Assembly (NCBI RefSeq): GCF_947495665.1
Contig: NZ_CANLZV010000004.1
Coordinates: 62,001 to 126,000 of the forward strand
Source: an uncultured Sunxiuqinia sp.
Lineage (GTDB): Bacteria > Bacteroidota > Bacteroidia > Bacteroidales > Prolixibacteraceae
Reading direction: 5' to 3'
DNA: 64,000 bases
Below are positions 45,395 through 54,682 of the stretch, piece after piece; the first letter of the stretch is position 1; each line of letters opens with the position of its first letter. Below the pieces are notes generated by a model. It was not told where the DNA came from. It saw only the letters and a list, made by a program, of their open reading frames with translations, and did not search any database. The position numbers and the translations under genes are program-made.

Positions 45395-48300
45395 ATGAGA
45401 AAAATCGCATTGTTACTTGCAATTTTTGCTTTTGGTTTGCAGTCATTGTATGCGCAAACCAAGGAAATTACAGGTACTGTCACTTCCGCCGATGACGGAA
45501 GTACGATCCCTGGTGTCTCTGTTTCCGTAAAGGGCACCACACTGGGAACTATTACAGATTTAGATGGAGCTTATGTTATTAACGTTCCTCAAGACGCCGC
45601 ATCCTTGGTGTTTTCATTTGTTGGTATGCAGTCACAAGAATTAGCCATTAGCGGCTCGGTGGTGAATGCAACACTAGCACAAGATTTCGTAGGTGTTGAA
45701 GAAGTTATGGTTGTTGCCTACGGTACATCAACCAAAGGATCATTTACCGGTTCGGCTGCAGTTATGGGAACCGAAAAACTGGAAAAACGCCAAGTATCCA
45801 ACGTATCCAACGCATTAGCTGGAGCCGTTGCCGGTGTTCAGGTATTGACAGACAACGGACAACCCGGATCTTCAGCAACAGTGCGCGTTCGTGGTGTTGG
45901 ATCAATCAACGCAGAATCAGACCCCTTGTATGTTGTGGATGGTATTCCATTTGACGGAGACTTAGCCTCAATCAATACTTCCGACATTGAGTCGATGACC
46001 GTATTGAAAGATGCTGCTTCTACAGCCCTTTATGGTGCACGTGGAGCCAACGGGATCATCATGATTACCACTAAAAAAGGAACATCCGGAGAAGCTAAAA
46101 TCAACTTCGACATGAAAGTTGGTGTAAACGACCGTGCCGTTGAAAACTATGATGTTTTCACCAGCCACCAAAAATATACGGAAACAGCCTATAATGCTAT
46201 CTATAATGCTGGTATTTATAACCTGAAATACAGTCCAGCTAAGGCTAACGCGTATGCCAATGCAATGTTGACCACTGATTCAGAAGGTGGTTATGGATAC
46301 AATATTTACACAGTTCCACAAGGTGAACTTCTAGTTGGATTTAATGGAAAACTAAACCCCAACGCTGCTTTAGGCTATAGCGACGGAACCTATTATTATA
46401 CGCCAGATAACTGGGCCGACGAAACATTCTCGAACAACCCAAGACAAGATTACAACCTGTCGATCTCTGGTGGTAACGACAAACAAAACTACTTCATTTC
46501 ATTTGGTTACATGGATGACCAGGGAGTGATTTCAGGTTCTGGCTTTAACCGTATCTCCGGACGTTTCAACGGAGACCATAAAGTAAAAGAATGGTTGAAA
46601 GTGGGCGCCAATGTGAGCTACAGCCAAATCAACAGCGATTATCCTGGCGAGCAGGTAACAACAAACTCCAGCGGGAACGCTTTCTTTATCGCCAACTACA
46701 TTGCTCCGGTTTATCCAATCTATGTGCGCGATGCCAACTCGAAAGACATCTTGCTTAACAATGGTCGTAAAGTCTATGACTATGGAGATGGAAATAGCAC
46801 GAACTTCTCCCGTTCGTTTATGCAAATCGCCAACCCCGCCGGTGACTTGACTTACAACAAAACAGAATACTTAACGGATGTTATTAACAGCTCTTGGTAT
46901 GCTGAACTGACTCCACTGGAAGGATTGAAGTTGACTGCCAAGTATGGTTTCAACATCGATAATACGCGTTACAACGACTTAGGAAATGCCTACATGGGAC
47001 AAAGTGCAAATTACGGCGGAACGGCTTACCAGGAACAAACCCGTACACAGGGCTTCAACCAGCAATACATTGCTTACTACCGTTTTGCCGTAGCTGATGT
47101 ACACCAGTTTGACATCACGGCTGGTTACGACGGTTATACGTATTCTGACGAGTTTGTTTTCGCTTCGGGAGACGAACTATATAATCCGGAAAACTATTAT
47201 GTAGGTAATGCCATTGACAACCTCCGTGGTGGTGGTGGTAAAGATGTTTACACCACCAAAGGTATTTTGGCCCGTGTAAACTACTCGTATCAGGACACCT
47301 ACTTTGCAAACATTGCATACCGTCGTGATGCGTCATCTCGTTTTAGCCCGGACAACCGTTGGGGTGACTTCTACTCGGCCAGTGCTGCGTGGATGATGAG
47401 CAACGAAGACTTCCTGGCTGGTGTGCATTGGATTGACATGTTGAAGTTGAAAGCCTCTTACGGGGAGCAAGGAAACGACAACATCGGAAACTATTATGCC
47501 TGGTTAGACCAGTTCAAAGTAACCGGATCAGATGGTGTATTTTCGGATGGAACCTTGGCTTACAAAGGAAATCCGGACATTACCTGGGAAACTTCTACTT
47601 CATATAACTTGGGAGCAGATTTTGGCCTGTTCTCCAATACCGTGTCAGGATCAATTGAGTATTTTGGCCGTAAATCAGCCGACATGCTTTACTACAAGCC
47701 TGTTGCCGGAAGTTTGGGCTACACCTCAATCCCGATGAACGTAGGTTCAATGACCAACTCAGGAATTGAAGTTGACTTGGCTTGGAGCATTTTGAAAACA
47801 AACAATATCAACTGGAGCCTGAATACAAACGCCACCTTTATCAAGAATAAGATTAATGAGCTGCATTCTGATTTGAATGGTGAGTTGATTGATGGTGCAA
47901 GGATTTATGAAGAAGGCGAATCGATGTACCGGATGTACTTAGTTGACTATGCTGGCGTAGATGCCGAAACCGGAATGGCACAATACTGGGCTGAAGATGC
48001 TGAAGGCAACCCAATTAAAACCAGTGACTACACCGTTGCTCAAGACTATAAAGTAGCGACAGATAATTTGCTACCTGCTGTATACGGTGGATTTGGAACA
48101 ACTGTTGATGCCTATGGCTTTGATGCTTCTATTCAATTCTCTTACCAATTGGGAGGTGAAATTTACGATTCAGGTTACGCACGCCTAATGCACAGTGGTA
48201 AGTCAAGTTCTGCCGGAACCAACTGGCACAAAGACATCCAAAACGCCTGGACACCAACCAACACCAATACGGATGTTCCGCGCTTAAACGCAAACGACCG

Positions 48301-48562
48301 GTATGCCAGCTCTCAGTCTACCCGCTTCCTGACAAGCTCTGACTACCTGAGCTTGAACAACATTACAGTAGGTTACACTTTGCCTTCAAACATGGCACAA
48401 TCAGTAAGTTTTGATAAAATCCGCGTTTATTTTGCTGCGGATAACATCGCTTTACTGTCAAGTCGTAAAGGCTTGGATCCACGTCAAAGTTATACCACAG
48501 CAACAACGGCGCGCTACACACCAATTCGCACCATTTCTGGAGGTATCAATTTAACATTCTAA
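45395..48562 (+). CDS. SusC/RagA-family TonB-dependent outer-membrane transporter
   Basis: 1055 residues from the ATG at 45395 (a conserved in-frame ATG nine codons upstream is rejected, as for the first SusC). Signal peptide RKIALLLAIFAFGLQSLYAQ, nearly the same as in the first SusC. CarboxypepD_reg-like domain about 23-95, VGVEEVMVVAYG as TonB-box region, plug with VRVRGVGSINAES and LKDAASTALYGARGANGIIMITTKKG, and a barrel ending SGGINLTF. Beyond the first 100 residues it diverges clearly from the other SusC, so ligand specificity should differ. The SusD partner starts 16 bp downstream. Confidence 0.96.
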   Translation: MRKIALLLAIFAFGLQSLYAQTKEITGTVTSADDGSTIPGVSVSVKGTTLGTITDLDGAYVINVPQDAASLVFSFVGMQSQELAISGSVVNATLAQDFVGVEEVMVVAYGTSTKGSFTGSAAVMGTEKLEKRQVSNVSNALAGAVAGVQVLTDNGQPGSSATVRVRGVGSINAESDPLYVVDGIPFDGDLASINTSDIESMTVLKDAASTALYGARGANGIIMITTKKGTSGEAKINFDMKVGVNDRAVENYDVFTSHQKYTETAYNAIYNAGIYNLKYSPAKANAYANAMLTTDSEGGYGYNIYTVPQGELLVGFNGKLNPNAALGYSDGTYYYTPDNWADETFSNNPRQDYNLSISGGNDKQNYFISFGYMDDQGVISGSGFNRISGRFNGDHKVKEWLKVGANVSYSQINSDYPGEQVTTNSSGNAFFIANYIAPVYPIYVRDANSKDILLNNGRKVYDYGDGNSTNFSRSFMQIANPAGDLTYNKTEYLTDVINSSWYAELTPLEGLKLTAKYGFNIDNTRYNDLGNAYMGQSANYGGTAYQEQTRTQGFNQQYIAYYRFAVADVHQFDITAGYDGYTYSDEFVFASGDELYNPENYYVGNAIDNLRGGGGKDVYTTKGILARVNYSYQDTYFANIAYRRDASSRFSPDNRWGDFYSASAAWMMSNEDFLAGVHWIDMLKLKASYGEQGNDNIGNYYAWLDQFKVTGSDGVFSDGTLAYKGNPDITWETSTSYNLGADFGLFSNTVSGSIEYFGRKSADMLYYKPVAGSLGYTSIPMNVGSMTNSGIEVDLAWSILKTNNINWSLNTNATFIKNKINELHSDLNGELIDGARIYEEGESMYRMYLVDYAGVDAETGMAQYWAEDAEGNPIKTSDYTVAQDYKVATDNLLPAVYGGFGTTVDAYGFDASIQFSYQLGGEIYDSGYARLMHSGKSSSAGTNWHKDIQNAWTPTNTNTDVPRLNANDRYASSQSTRFLTSSDYLSLNNITVGYTLPSNMAQSVSFDKIRVYFAADNIALLSSRKGLDPRQSYTTATTARYTPIRTISGGINLTF

Positions 48563-48578
48563 TAAAAAATTGACAATT

Positions 48579-50189
48579 ATGACTTTTAATAAAACATATT
48601 TCCTTGCGTTAATCGCATCCTTTTCCTTCGCCCTTACTGGGTGCGAAGACCTGGACATGCTGCCCGAAGGAGACGAAATAACGTCTTCCCAAAAAGAAGA
48701 GGTGGTGGAAAACGACCCGTCGAAAGCAGAAGCCGGAGTAAACTCTATTTTTGCTCAATTTTCGCAATTTGCCCCCAATGAAGATGCTTTGGGGTCTGAA
48801 CGTCACAATGACTTTGGCTACCCGGCCATCATGATGTTTACCGATGCCAACGGCTACGATGTAGTATCGGAAGACAACGGTTACAACTGGTCAGGCAACA
48901 GCCTGGACTACTCTGACCGGGAGAAAGCATCCCGCGAAGGCCAAATCACCTGGAACAACATGTACGCCATCATCAACATGGCGAACAATGTAGTTGGATC
49001 TATCGACGAAGAAGTGGAAGACCCAACTTCTCAATTCTATTTAGGACAAGGATTGGCCACACGTGCCTTTAGCTACTGGGTATTGGCTCAGTTGTACCAA
49101 TTCAACTATGTGGGGAATGAAGCGGCTCCTTGTGTACCAATCATTACGAATGAAAATGCGGGTGTAGCTGCTTTGGAAGGTGCAGCACGCTCAAGTGTAA
49201 AAGAAGTGTATGACTTAATTACTTCTGATATTGACAAAGCCATTACTTTCCTGAGCTCGGCAAAGGAACAAGGCATCAACCGCAAAGACAAACGTTACAT
49301 TGACTTAGCCGTAGCCTACGGTCTTCGCGCCCGGATTAACCTGACTATGCAGAACTGGGCTGAAGCTGCTGCAGATGCCAGCAAAGCTATTGAACTTTCA
49401 AATGCCACACCTAGTGGTCTTGATGCAGCCAATAAACCAGCTTTCTGGACAGTAGACGAAGACAATTGGATGTGGGGAATTATTATTGCTGAAACCGACC
49501 GTGTAGTAACTTCTGGTATTGTGAACTGGATCTCACACATTGGTTCTCTAAACTGGGGATATGCCAATTATTCCGGAGGAAAGCAGATTAATAAACTTCT
49601 TTTCGAATCAATCCCGGCAACAGATGTTCGCAAAGGATGGTGGATCGATGAGACTCTGAGCTCTCCTAACTTGAATGAAGAGCAAGCTGAAGCAATGATT
49701 AGCATTGGCTATGTTCCTTACACGCAAGTAAAATTTGCTCCTTACCAAAACGTGGTTGAAACATCAACCAATGCCAACGACGTTCCTTTGATGCGCATCG
49801 AAGAGATGTACCTGATTAAAGCCGAAGCGGAAGCCATGAGCGGAGCAAATGGAAAAACAACCCTGGAAAACTTTATCCAGACTTACCGCAATCCGGACTA
49901 TGTTTGCGCAGCCACATCTCCTGAAGATATTCAGGAAGAAGTATTCAACCAACGTCGGATTGAATTGTGGGGCGAAGGCTTAAACTGGTTCGATATTATG
50001 CGTTTGAACAAAGGTGTTGACCGTCGCGGTGCAGGCTACCCGAATGCCACGATGGTATTCAACATTCCGGCCAAAGACGCTAACCTGCTATGGCCAATTC
50101 CTGAAGCTGAAATTCAAGCAAACCCGGCTTTAACCAACGCGGATAATAACCCAGCGGGTACAACTCCGGAGCCAGTAGCAGATCTTTAA
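48579..50189 (+). CDS. SusD/RagB-family substrate-binding lipoprotein
   Basis: 536 residues from the ATG at 48579 (an in-frame TTG at 48570 is less likely). Lipobox A-L-T-G-C (about 21) followed by EDLDMLPEGD. Helical TPR-like scaffold with LATRAFSYWVLAQLYQFNYVG, DLAVAYGLRARINLTMQNW and AAADASKAIELS. The C-terminal VFNQRRIELWGEGLNWFDIMRLNKG is the classical SusD/RagB signature. Partner of the SusC encoded upstream. Confidence 0.96.
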   Translation: MTFNKTYFLALIASFSFALTGCEDLDMLPEGDEITSSQKEEVVENDPSKAEAGVNSIFAQFSQFAPNEDALGSERHNDFGYPAIMMFTDANGYDVVSEDNGYNWSGNSLDYSDREKASREGQITWNNMYAIINMANNVVGSIDEEVEDPTSQFYLGQGLATRAFSYWVLAQLYQFNYVGNEAAPCVPIITNENAGVAALEGAARSSVKEVYDLITSDIDKAITFLSSAKEQGINRKDKRYIDLAVAYGLRARINLTMQNWAEAAADASKAIELSNATPSGLDAANKPAFWTVDEDNWMWGIIIAETDRVVTSGIVNWISHIGSLNWGYANYSGGKQINKLLFESIPATDVRKGWWIDETLSSPNLNEEQAEAMISIGYVPYTQVKFAPYQNVVETSTNANDVPLMRIEEMYLIKAEAEAMSGANGKTTLENFIQTYRNPDYVCAATSPEDIQEEVFNQRRIELWGEGLNWFDIMRLNKGVDRRGAGYPNATMVFNIPAKDANLLWPIPEAEIQANPALTNADNNPAGTTPEPVADL

Positions 50190-50213
50190 TGTCTCACCCA
50201 ATTATTGAAAATT

Positions 50214-50972
50214 ATGAAAATAAACAAATTATATTTCGCATTCTTCGTATTACTAGCAACTACCATGGTAGCCTGTAGCGAATATGAAGATACCGTTGAG
50301 CCAAGCCCAGTGGTGCCAGCAGATAACCCTGCCGTTCGCTTTTACTCGAATAACGCCACATTGTTTGAATTTGAATCAACAGATGTCCTGTCGTTTGACC
50401 TAACTGTGGTTAGAGACAACAAAGAGGAAGCAGTTGAAGTGCCAATTACAGAAGTGGCTGATACCGCAAACATTTTCAATGTACCTGAGACCTTAACTTT
50501 TCCAGCTGGAGTAGATACTCTTAGTCTAACCATTACACTGGATGACAATGCTCCACTAGGAAAAAATTGTGGTTTGGAAATTCAACTTGACGAGCAATAT
50601 GCAAATCCTTATAAAGTAGAATATCCCTACTTCAAACTTGAAACCTTTATTCAACCACCATGTTCAGAGAATGAAGTAATTCTGAATATTACTTTTGATG
50701 GCTATGCCAGCGAATGTACATGGGAAATTCTGGATGCTGACGACGAAGTTATAACATCAGGAGGCCCTTGGGCCGATGGTACTGTTTCAGCAACCAGCAA
50801 GCATTGCTTGGAAGATGGTACTTATACATTCAAAATTTACGATGAATACGGCGATGGACTAACTTACCCGGAAACGGGAGCTGCCTCTCTTGTTTTTGAT
50901 GGTAACGAGATTGTACACATCGATGGTGATTTTGGAGATACAGGATCTGCAAGCTTCACATTAGGAAATTAA
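50214..50972 (+). CDS. SusCD-associated surface lipoprotein with two beta domains
   Basis: 252 residues from the ATG at 50214. Lipobox M-V-A-C (about 21). Residues about 38-145 resemble a Calx-beta-like domain (DLTVVRDNKEEAVEVPI, FPAGVDTLSLTITLDDN). Residues about 150-252 form a small beta domain with ECTWEILDADDEVI, HCLEDGTYTFKIYDEYGDGL and GSASFTLG. That pattern is frequent at the ends of secreted Bacteroidota proteins and has a possible disulfide between Cys in ASEC and KHC. It closes the second SusCD operon and precedes a terminator. It may help bind the imported ligand; none is identified. Confidence 0.72.
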   Translation: MKINKLYFAFFVLLATTMVACSEYEDTVEPSPVVPADNPAVRFYSNNATLFEFESTDVLSFDLTVVRDNKEEAVEVPITEVADTANIFNVPETLTFPAGVDTLSLTITLDDNAPLGKNCGLEIQLDEQYANPYKVEYPYFKLETFIQPPCSENEVILNITFDGYASECTWEILDADDEVITSGGPWADGTVSATSKHCLEDGTYTFKIYDEYGDGLTYPETGAASLVFDGNEIVHIDGDFGDTGSASFTLGN

Positions 50973-50992
50973 TCCTACAAAATAATTCACTT

Positions 50993-51027
50993 AAAGGGCT
51001 GTCCAACTATTGGGCAGCCCTTTTTGT
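50993..51027 (+). terminator. Rho-independent terminator of second SusCD operon
   Basis: AAAGGGCTGTCC pairs with GGGCAGCCCTTT (51012-51023, one mismatch) over a short loop, followed by TTGTTTTT. Confidence 0.9.
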
Positions 51028-51269
51028 TTTTCGCTCTAACGCGCGACATGCTTGATACCATCTCCACTACTACATTGTTTATTCCTTGATATCTAAAGGT
51101 ATTTTCTCTGTATTTAAACACAGAAGATACGCAGAACTAACACAGAAAATACATTGAAGATATGACCTTGCTCCGAACACAAGACCTCGCCGGGTACATG
51201 GTAAAATCGGTCAGACACGAATTCAGGGACACACAAAAGCATGAATTCTCGGAAAGGAAAACCGATATA

Positions 51270-51520
51270 TGATAACAATCTTCTTAACCACAAAGAAAGC
51301 GCAAAGGAAAGAACACACGAGATCACGAAGGCAAGAACTCACGCACAATCCGAAAAGCTGACTATCTGAAAATCAATTTTTAACTGCAAAGAATCCAGTA
51401 AACAGGCAGAAGGAGAACCTACTGACGTCAAATGGAAATAGTGGGAATCAAGCATCTAACCAATGTCCATCATTGACAAATAATGACTATAATGACCAAT
51501 TTTAACCACAGAGGAAAACA
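51270..51520 (-). repeat. Diverged inverted copy of the 5'-end repeat family
   Basis: The reverse complement reads GCAGTTAAAAATTGAT, TCAGATAGTCAGC, GGATTGTGCGTGAGTTC, then GTGTGTTCTTTCCTTTGCG and GTTAAGAAGATTGTTATCA. This is the same order as 640-760 at the window start. A second block (TCATTATTTGTCAATGATGG) matches 32-51. This is a dispersed intergenic family, not a coding element. Confidence 0.8.
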
Positions 51521-51740
51521 GCGTTTTTTTCACCGACTTACACGGAGAAAGGCGCAGCTGTTGGGCACAAACTGAAAACCGATAACCGATCCTGAAACAA
51601 GTTCAGGAAGACGCTCAAATCATCGTACACACGAAGTTTGAAAACTGTCAACTGAAAACCGATAACTGAAAACAGTCTTCTTAACCGCGAAGAAATAACA
51701 CATGAACTTAAGTACTCAGGAACTTATGAACTTTCCTCTT

Positions 51741-53039
51741 TTAAGTCTTCTGCTTTTTCTTTTTAGCGGCAGGGAAAAGAATGTTATTCAAAATCAGGCG
51801 GTAGCCCGGAGAGTTGGGGTGTAGGTTTAAATCGGTTGGTGGATCGCCCACCAGGTGACGGTAGTCTTCCGGATCGTGCCCGCCATAAAAGGTCCAGAAG
51901 CCCTGCCCTACTTCGCCATGAATATAACGGGCCTCACCGGCTGCCTTATTTTCGCCCATTACCAGCACATCCGGTTTCACCAGCTGATGCTTAAAAGCAG
52001 TGGTTTGCCCCATAAACCCCTTAATGATCCGTTCGTGGTTTTGGGTAAGCATGGTGGGTATAGGGTCCCATTTGGCTGAAAATTCAAACAAGGTAAAGTA
52101 GTCTTGTGCCGGCGTCACTTTTCGGCTCGTAGAAACATCAATATCCGAAAACTCATACTGAAAGGGATCTTTCACCACGGTAAAATCACGAAAGGCCAGT
52201 GTGCGGTTATAATTGAGCTTATCGTTCAGATGCGGGTCGGCCGGGTCGCCGTCAAACATCGACTCACAAATGTCCACTCCATCTGCCGCACGGGCAATAT
52301 CGTAGGTGTCGGTAGCCGCACACATGGCAAATAGAAAGCCGCCGCGAGCAATGTAAGCCTGAATTTCGTTGGTTACAGCCTGTTTCATCTCCGAAACTTT
52401 GGCAAAGCCCAGTTTATTGGCCAGTTCCTGATTGGTCTTCACTTCCTCCTGGTACCAGGGCATATGCTGGTACGAGCGGAAAAACTTTCCAAACTGCCCG
52501 GTAAAATCTTCATGATGCAAGTGCAACCAATCATAGTCCGGCAACTGATTCGTCAGGATTTCTTCGTCATAAATCACCTCGTATGGAATTTCGGCATAGG
52601 ATAAAACCAAGGTCACGGCATCATCCCAAGGCTGTTTGTTAGGTGGAGAATATACCGCAATTTTGGGTGCTTTTTGCATGCTTATGGCATCCTGGTTTAC
52701 CTCAGCCCGACCTATCTCGGCCAACAATTGATTGACCTGTGCATCTGCCAGCTTTTCAACGCGAACACCGCGAACCAAACATTCGCTTTCAATTTCCTGG
52801 TAATAGGGTATTAAAAAACTGCCGCCGCGGTAGTTGAGTAACCATTTTACTTCAATGGCCTGCTCCAGCGTCCAGTAGGCAATTCCGTAAGCTTTTAAGT
52901 GATTTTGCTGTTGCTGATCCATGGGAACCAACAAATAAACAGCCCAGCTGCTCTGGGCGAAGAACAACGAAAGAAAAAGGACCAGCAAGCCCTTCTTCAG
53001 GCGTTTAAAAAGGAATATCGTCTGCTTTAGGCATTCCAT
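51741..53039 (-). CDS. Secreted GATase1-like protein of unknown function
   Basis: 432 residues from the ATG at 53039, which overlaps the 3' end of dnaB by 35 bp in another frame; a still longer frame (to 53105) overlaps by 101 bp and is less likely. Signal peptide about 1-33 (LLVLFLSLFFAQSSWA). The domain at about 135-400 has the look of a class I amidotransferase/ThuA-like flavodoxin fold: APKIAVYSPPNKQPWDDAVTLVL, YDWLHLHHEDF, then GGFLFAMCAATDTYDIA, whose Cys occupies the nucleophile-elbow position, and a C-terminal FWTFYGGHDPEDY. Homologues in this phylum are, as I recall, often labelled asparagine synthetase B, which the sequence does not support. Function unknown. Confidence 0.75.
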   Translation of the reverse strand: MECLKQTIFLFKRLKKGLLVLFLSLFFAQSSWAVYLLVPMDQQQQNHLKAYGIAYWTLEQAIEVKWLLNYRGGSFLIPYYQEIESECLVRGVRVEKLADAQVNQLLAEIGRAEVNQDAISMQKAPKIAVYSPPNKQPWDDAVTLVLSYAEIPYEVIYDEEILTNQLPDYDWLHLHHEDFTGQFGKFFRSYQHMPWYQEEVKTNQELANKLGFAKVSEMKQAVTNEIQAYIARGGFLFAMCAATDTYDIARAADGVDICESMFDGDPADPHLNDKLNYNRTLAFRDFTVVKDPFQYEFSDIDVSTSRKVTPAQDYFTLFEFSAKWDPIPTMLTQNHERIIKGFMGQTTAFKHQLVKPDVLVMGENKAAGEARYIHGEVGQGFWTFYGGHDPEDYRHLVGDPPTDLNLHPNSPGYRLILNNILFPAAKKKKQKT

Positions 53040-54552
53040 ATGAATCGCTATTTTCGGACTCAAAACCACTGTTGACCGGCATTTCCATGCCTCCCGTGTC
53101 ATCATTCATTTTTGACCCAAAGGTTTGTCCAAAGTTTCCATCGCCAATTTCCTCCGGAATAACCGTTTCCAAATCGGCAAACTTCACGTTTTGTTTCTTA
53201 AAGGCCAGCTGCACATCGCCCACCGAACCGTTACGGTGTTTGGCAATAATAATCTCGGCCACACCAATCAGCGAATTCCCGTTTTCATCCTCTGTAATTC
53301 CGTAGTATTCCGGACGGTGAATAAACAACACCAAGTCGGCATCCTGCTCAATCGCACCGGATTCCCTCAAGTCGGAAAGCTGTGGCCGTTTCCCTTCGCG
53401 CGATTCCACCGAACGGTTTAGCTGCGAAAGTGCCAAAATCGGGATATCCAGCTCCTTGGCAATGGCTTTCAGCGAGCGGGAAATCATACTCACCTCCTGC
53501 TCACGGCTTCCGCGTCCGGCATCACCTGCCGTCATCAGCTGCAAGTAGTCAACAATCACCGCACCAATATTGTGTTGCATTTTCAAGCGCCGGCACTTGG
53601 CCCGGAATTCAAAAATGGACAAGGCAGGCGTATCGTCGATAAACAGCGGGGCATCTTCCAGCACGTTCAGCTTCCGGTTAAAGTGTTCCCACTCCCAATC
53701 GACAAGGCTACCATTCTTAATTTTTTCGGATCCCAGCTCCGTTTCGGCCGCAATCAAACGGTTAACCAACTGCACCGAGGACATCTCCAGCGAGAAAACC
53801 GCTACCGGAGCCCGATGCTCAACAGCCATGTTCCGAGCCATGGAAAGTACGAAAGCCGTCTTACCCATCGCCGGACGTGCGGCGATAATCACCAAGTCGG
53901 TTTTCTGCCATCCTGAAGTCATTCGGTCCAAAGCAGTAAATCCGCTGGGCACCCCGCTCAAGCCATCTTCGCGCTTCGATGCTTCTTCAATCAAGCGCGC
54001 AGCTTCTTTCAGAATGGGTTTAATTGGCAGGGTTTCTTTTTTGATGTTTCCTTCCGCAACTTTAAAAAGAGCCGTTTCCGAAAAGTCAATCAAATCATCC
54101 ACATCCATATTGTCATCATAGGCACTGGTTTGAATCTCCGATGACACCCGGATCAATTCGCGTTGAATGTATTTCTGGGCAATAATGCGGGCATGGAATT
54201 CGATGTGAGCCGCCGACGCCACACGACTGGTTAATTGGGTAATGTACAGCGGACCACCAACAGCATCCAGCTGCGCCATGTCGCGCAATTGCTGAGTTAC
54301 CATCAACAAGTCAACCGGCTTTTCGTGGGTGGACAAATACTTGATGGCATCAAAAATCTTTTTGTGTTCTTCCTTGTAAAAACTAGGCGTGTCAATCACA
54401 TCAGCCACCGTAACATAAGCATCCCGCTCCAACATTAAGGCACCCAAAACGGCTTCTTCAACATCAATTGCCTGGGGGGGCAACTTGCCATATTGCGCGT
54501 TGAGCTGTTCTAGGGAGGAAACTTTTTGATTGCTTTTTTTATCTGTGGCCAT
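53005..54552 (-). CDS. dnaB: Replicative DNA helicase
   Basis: 515 residues. The N-terminal helical domain (about 20-130) has PPQAIDVEEAVLGALMLERDA. The RecA-like motor (about 180-460) has Walker A AARPAMGKTAF, Walker B IGAVIVDYLQLM, and LSQLNRSVESREGKRPQLSDLRESGAIEQDADLV split over motifs H3-H4. The C-terminal about 50 residues are Gly/Asn/Asp-rich and probably disordered. It is the hexameric 5'-3' helicase of the replication fork. The 3' end overlaps the start of the next gene on the same strand. Confidence 0.97.
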   Translation of the reverse strand: MATDKKSNQKVSSLEQLNAQYGKLPPQAIDVEEAVLGALMLERDAYVTVADVIDTPSFYKEEHKKIFDAIKYLSTHEKPVDLLMVTQQLRDMAQLDAVGGPLYITQLTSRVASAAHIEFHARIIAQKYIQRELIRVSSEIQTSAYDDNMDVDDLIDFSETALFKVAEGNIKKETLPIKPILKEAARLIEEASKREDGLSGVPSGFTALDRMTSGWQKTDLVIIAARPAMGKTAFVLSMARNMAVEHRAPVAVFSLEMSSVQLVNRLIAAETELGSEKIKNGSLVDWEWEHFNRKLNVLEDAPLFIDDTPALSIFEFRAKCRRLKMQHNIGAVIVDYLQLMTAGDAGRGSREQEVSMISRSLKAIAKELDIPILALSQLNRSVESREGKRPQLSDLRESGAIEQDADLVLFIHRPEYYGITEDENGNSLIGVAEIIIAKHRNGSVGDVQLAFKKQNVKFADLETVIPEEIGDGNFGQTFGSKMNDDTGGMEMPVNSGFESENSDSYGMPKADDIPF

Positions 54553-54628
54553 ATCTGCAAATACTATACGTGTTGATTTTCAATTTCTTTCGAAAAGCTA
54601 ATTGGTTCGAGAAACGAACTTTAAAGGT

Positions 54629-54657
54629 AAAAAAAAAGGAGACCTTTTATAATCTCC
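54629..54657 (-). terminator. Rho-independent terminator after ddl
   Basis: Read on the minus strand, GGAGA (54657-54653) and TCTCC (54642-54638) pair over a 10-base loop, followed by a run of nine T. It ends the PASTA-rluD-ddl transcript before dnaB. Confidence 0.7.
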
Positions 54658-54682
54658 CTCAGGAATTTATAAGGACTAGTTT

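Larger units (their letters stand above)
50973..51740. other. Convergent intergenic region with dispersed repeats
   Basis: After a terminator (50993-51027) come about 650 bp of non-coding repeats. On the minus strand this includes matches to 1-100 and 630-760 of the window, the motif GGTTAAGAAGATTGTTATCA, phrases such as AACCACAAAGAAAGCGCAAAGG and CACAGAGGAAAACAG, the TCCTGAAACAAGTTCAGGA palindrome (51589-51607) and ACTGAAAACCGATAACTGAAAAC. No gene is supportable. Confidence 0.8.
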
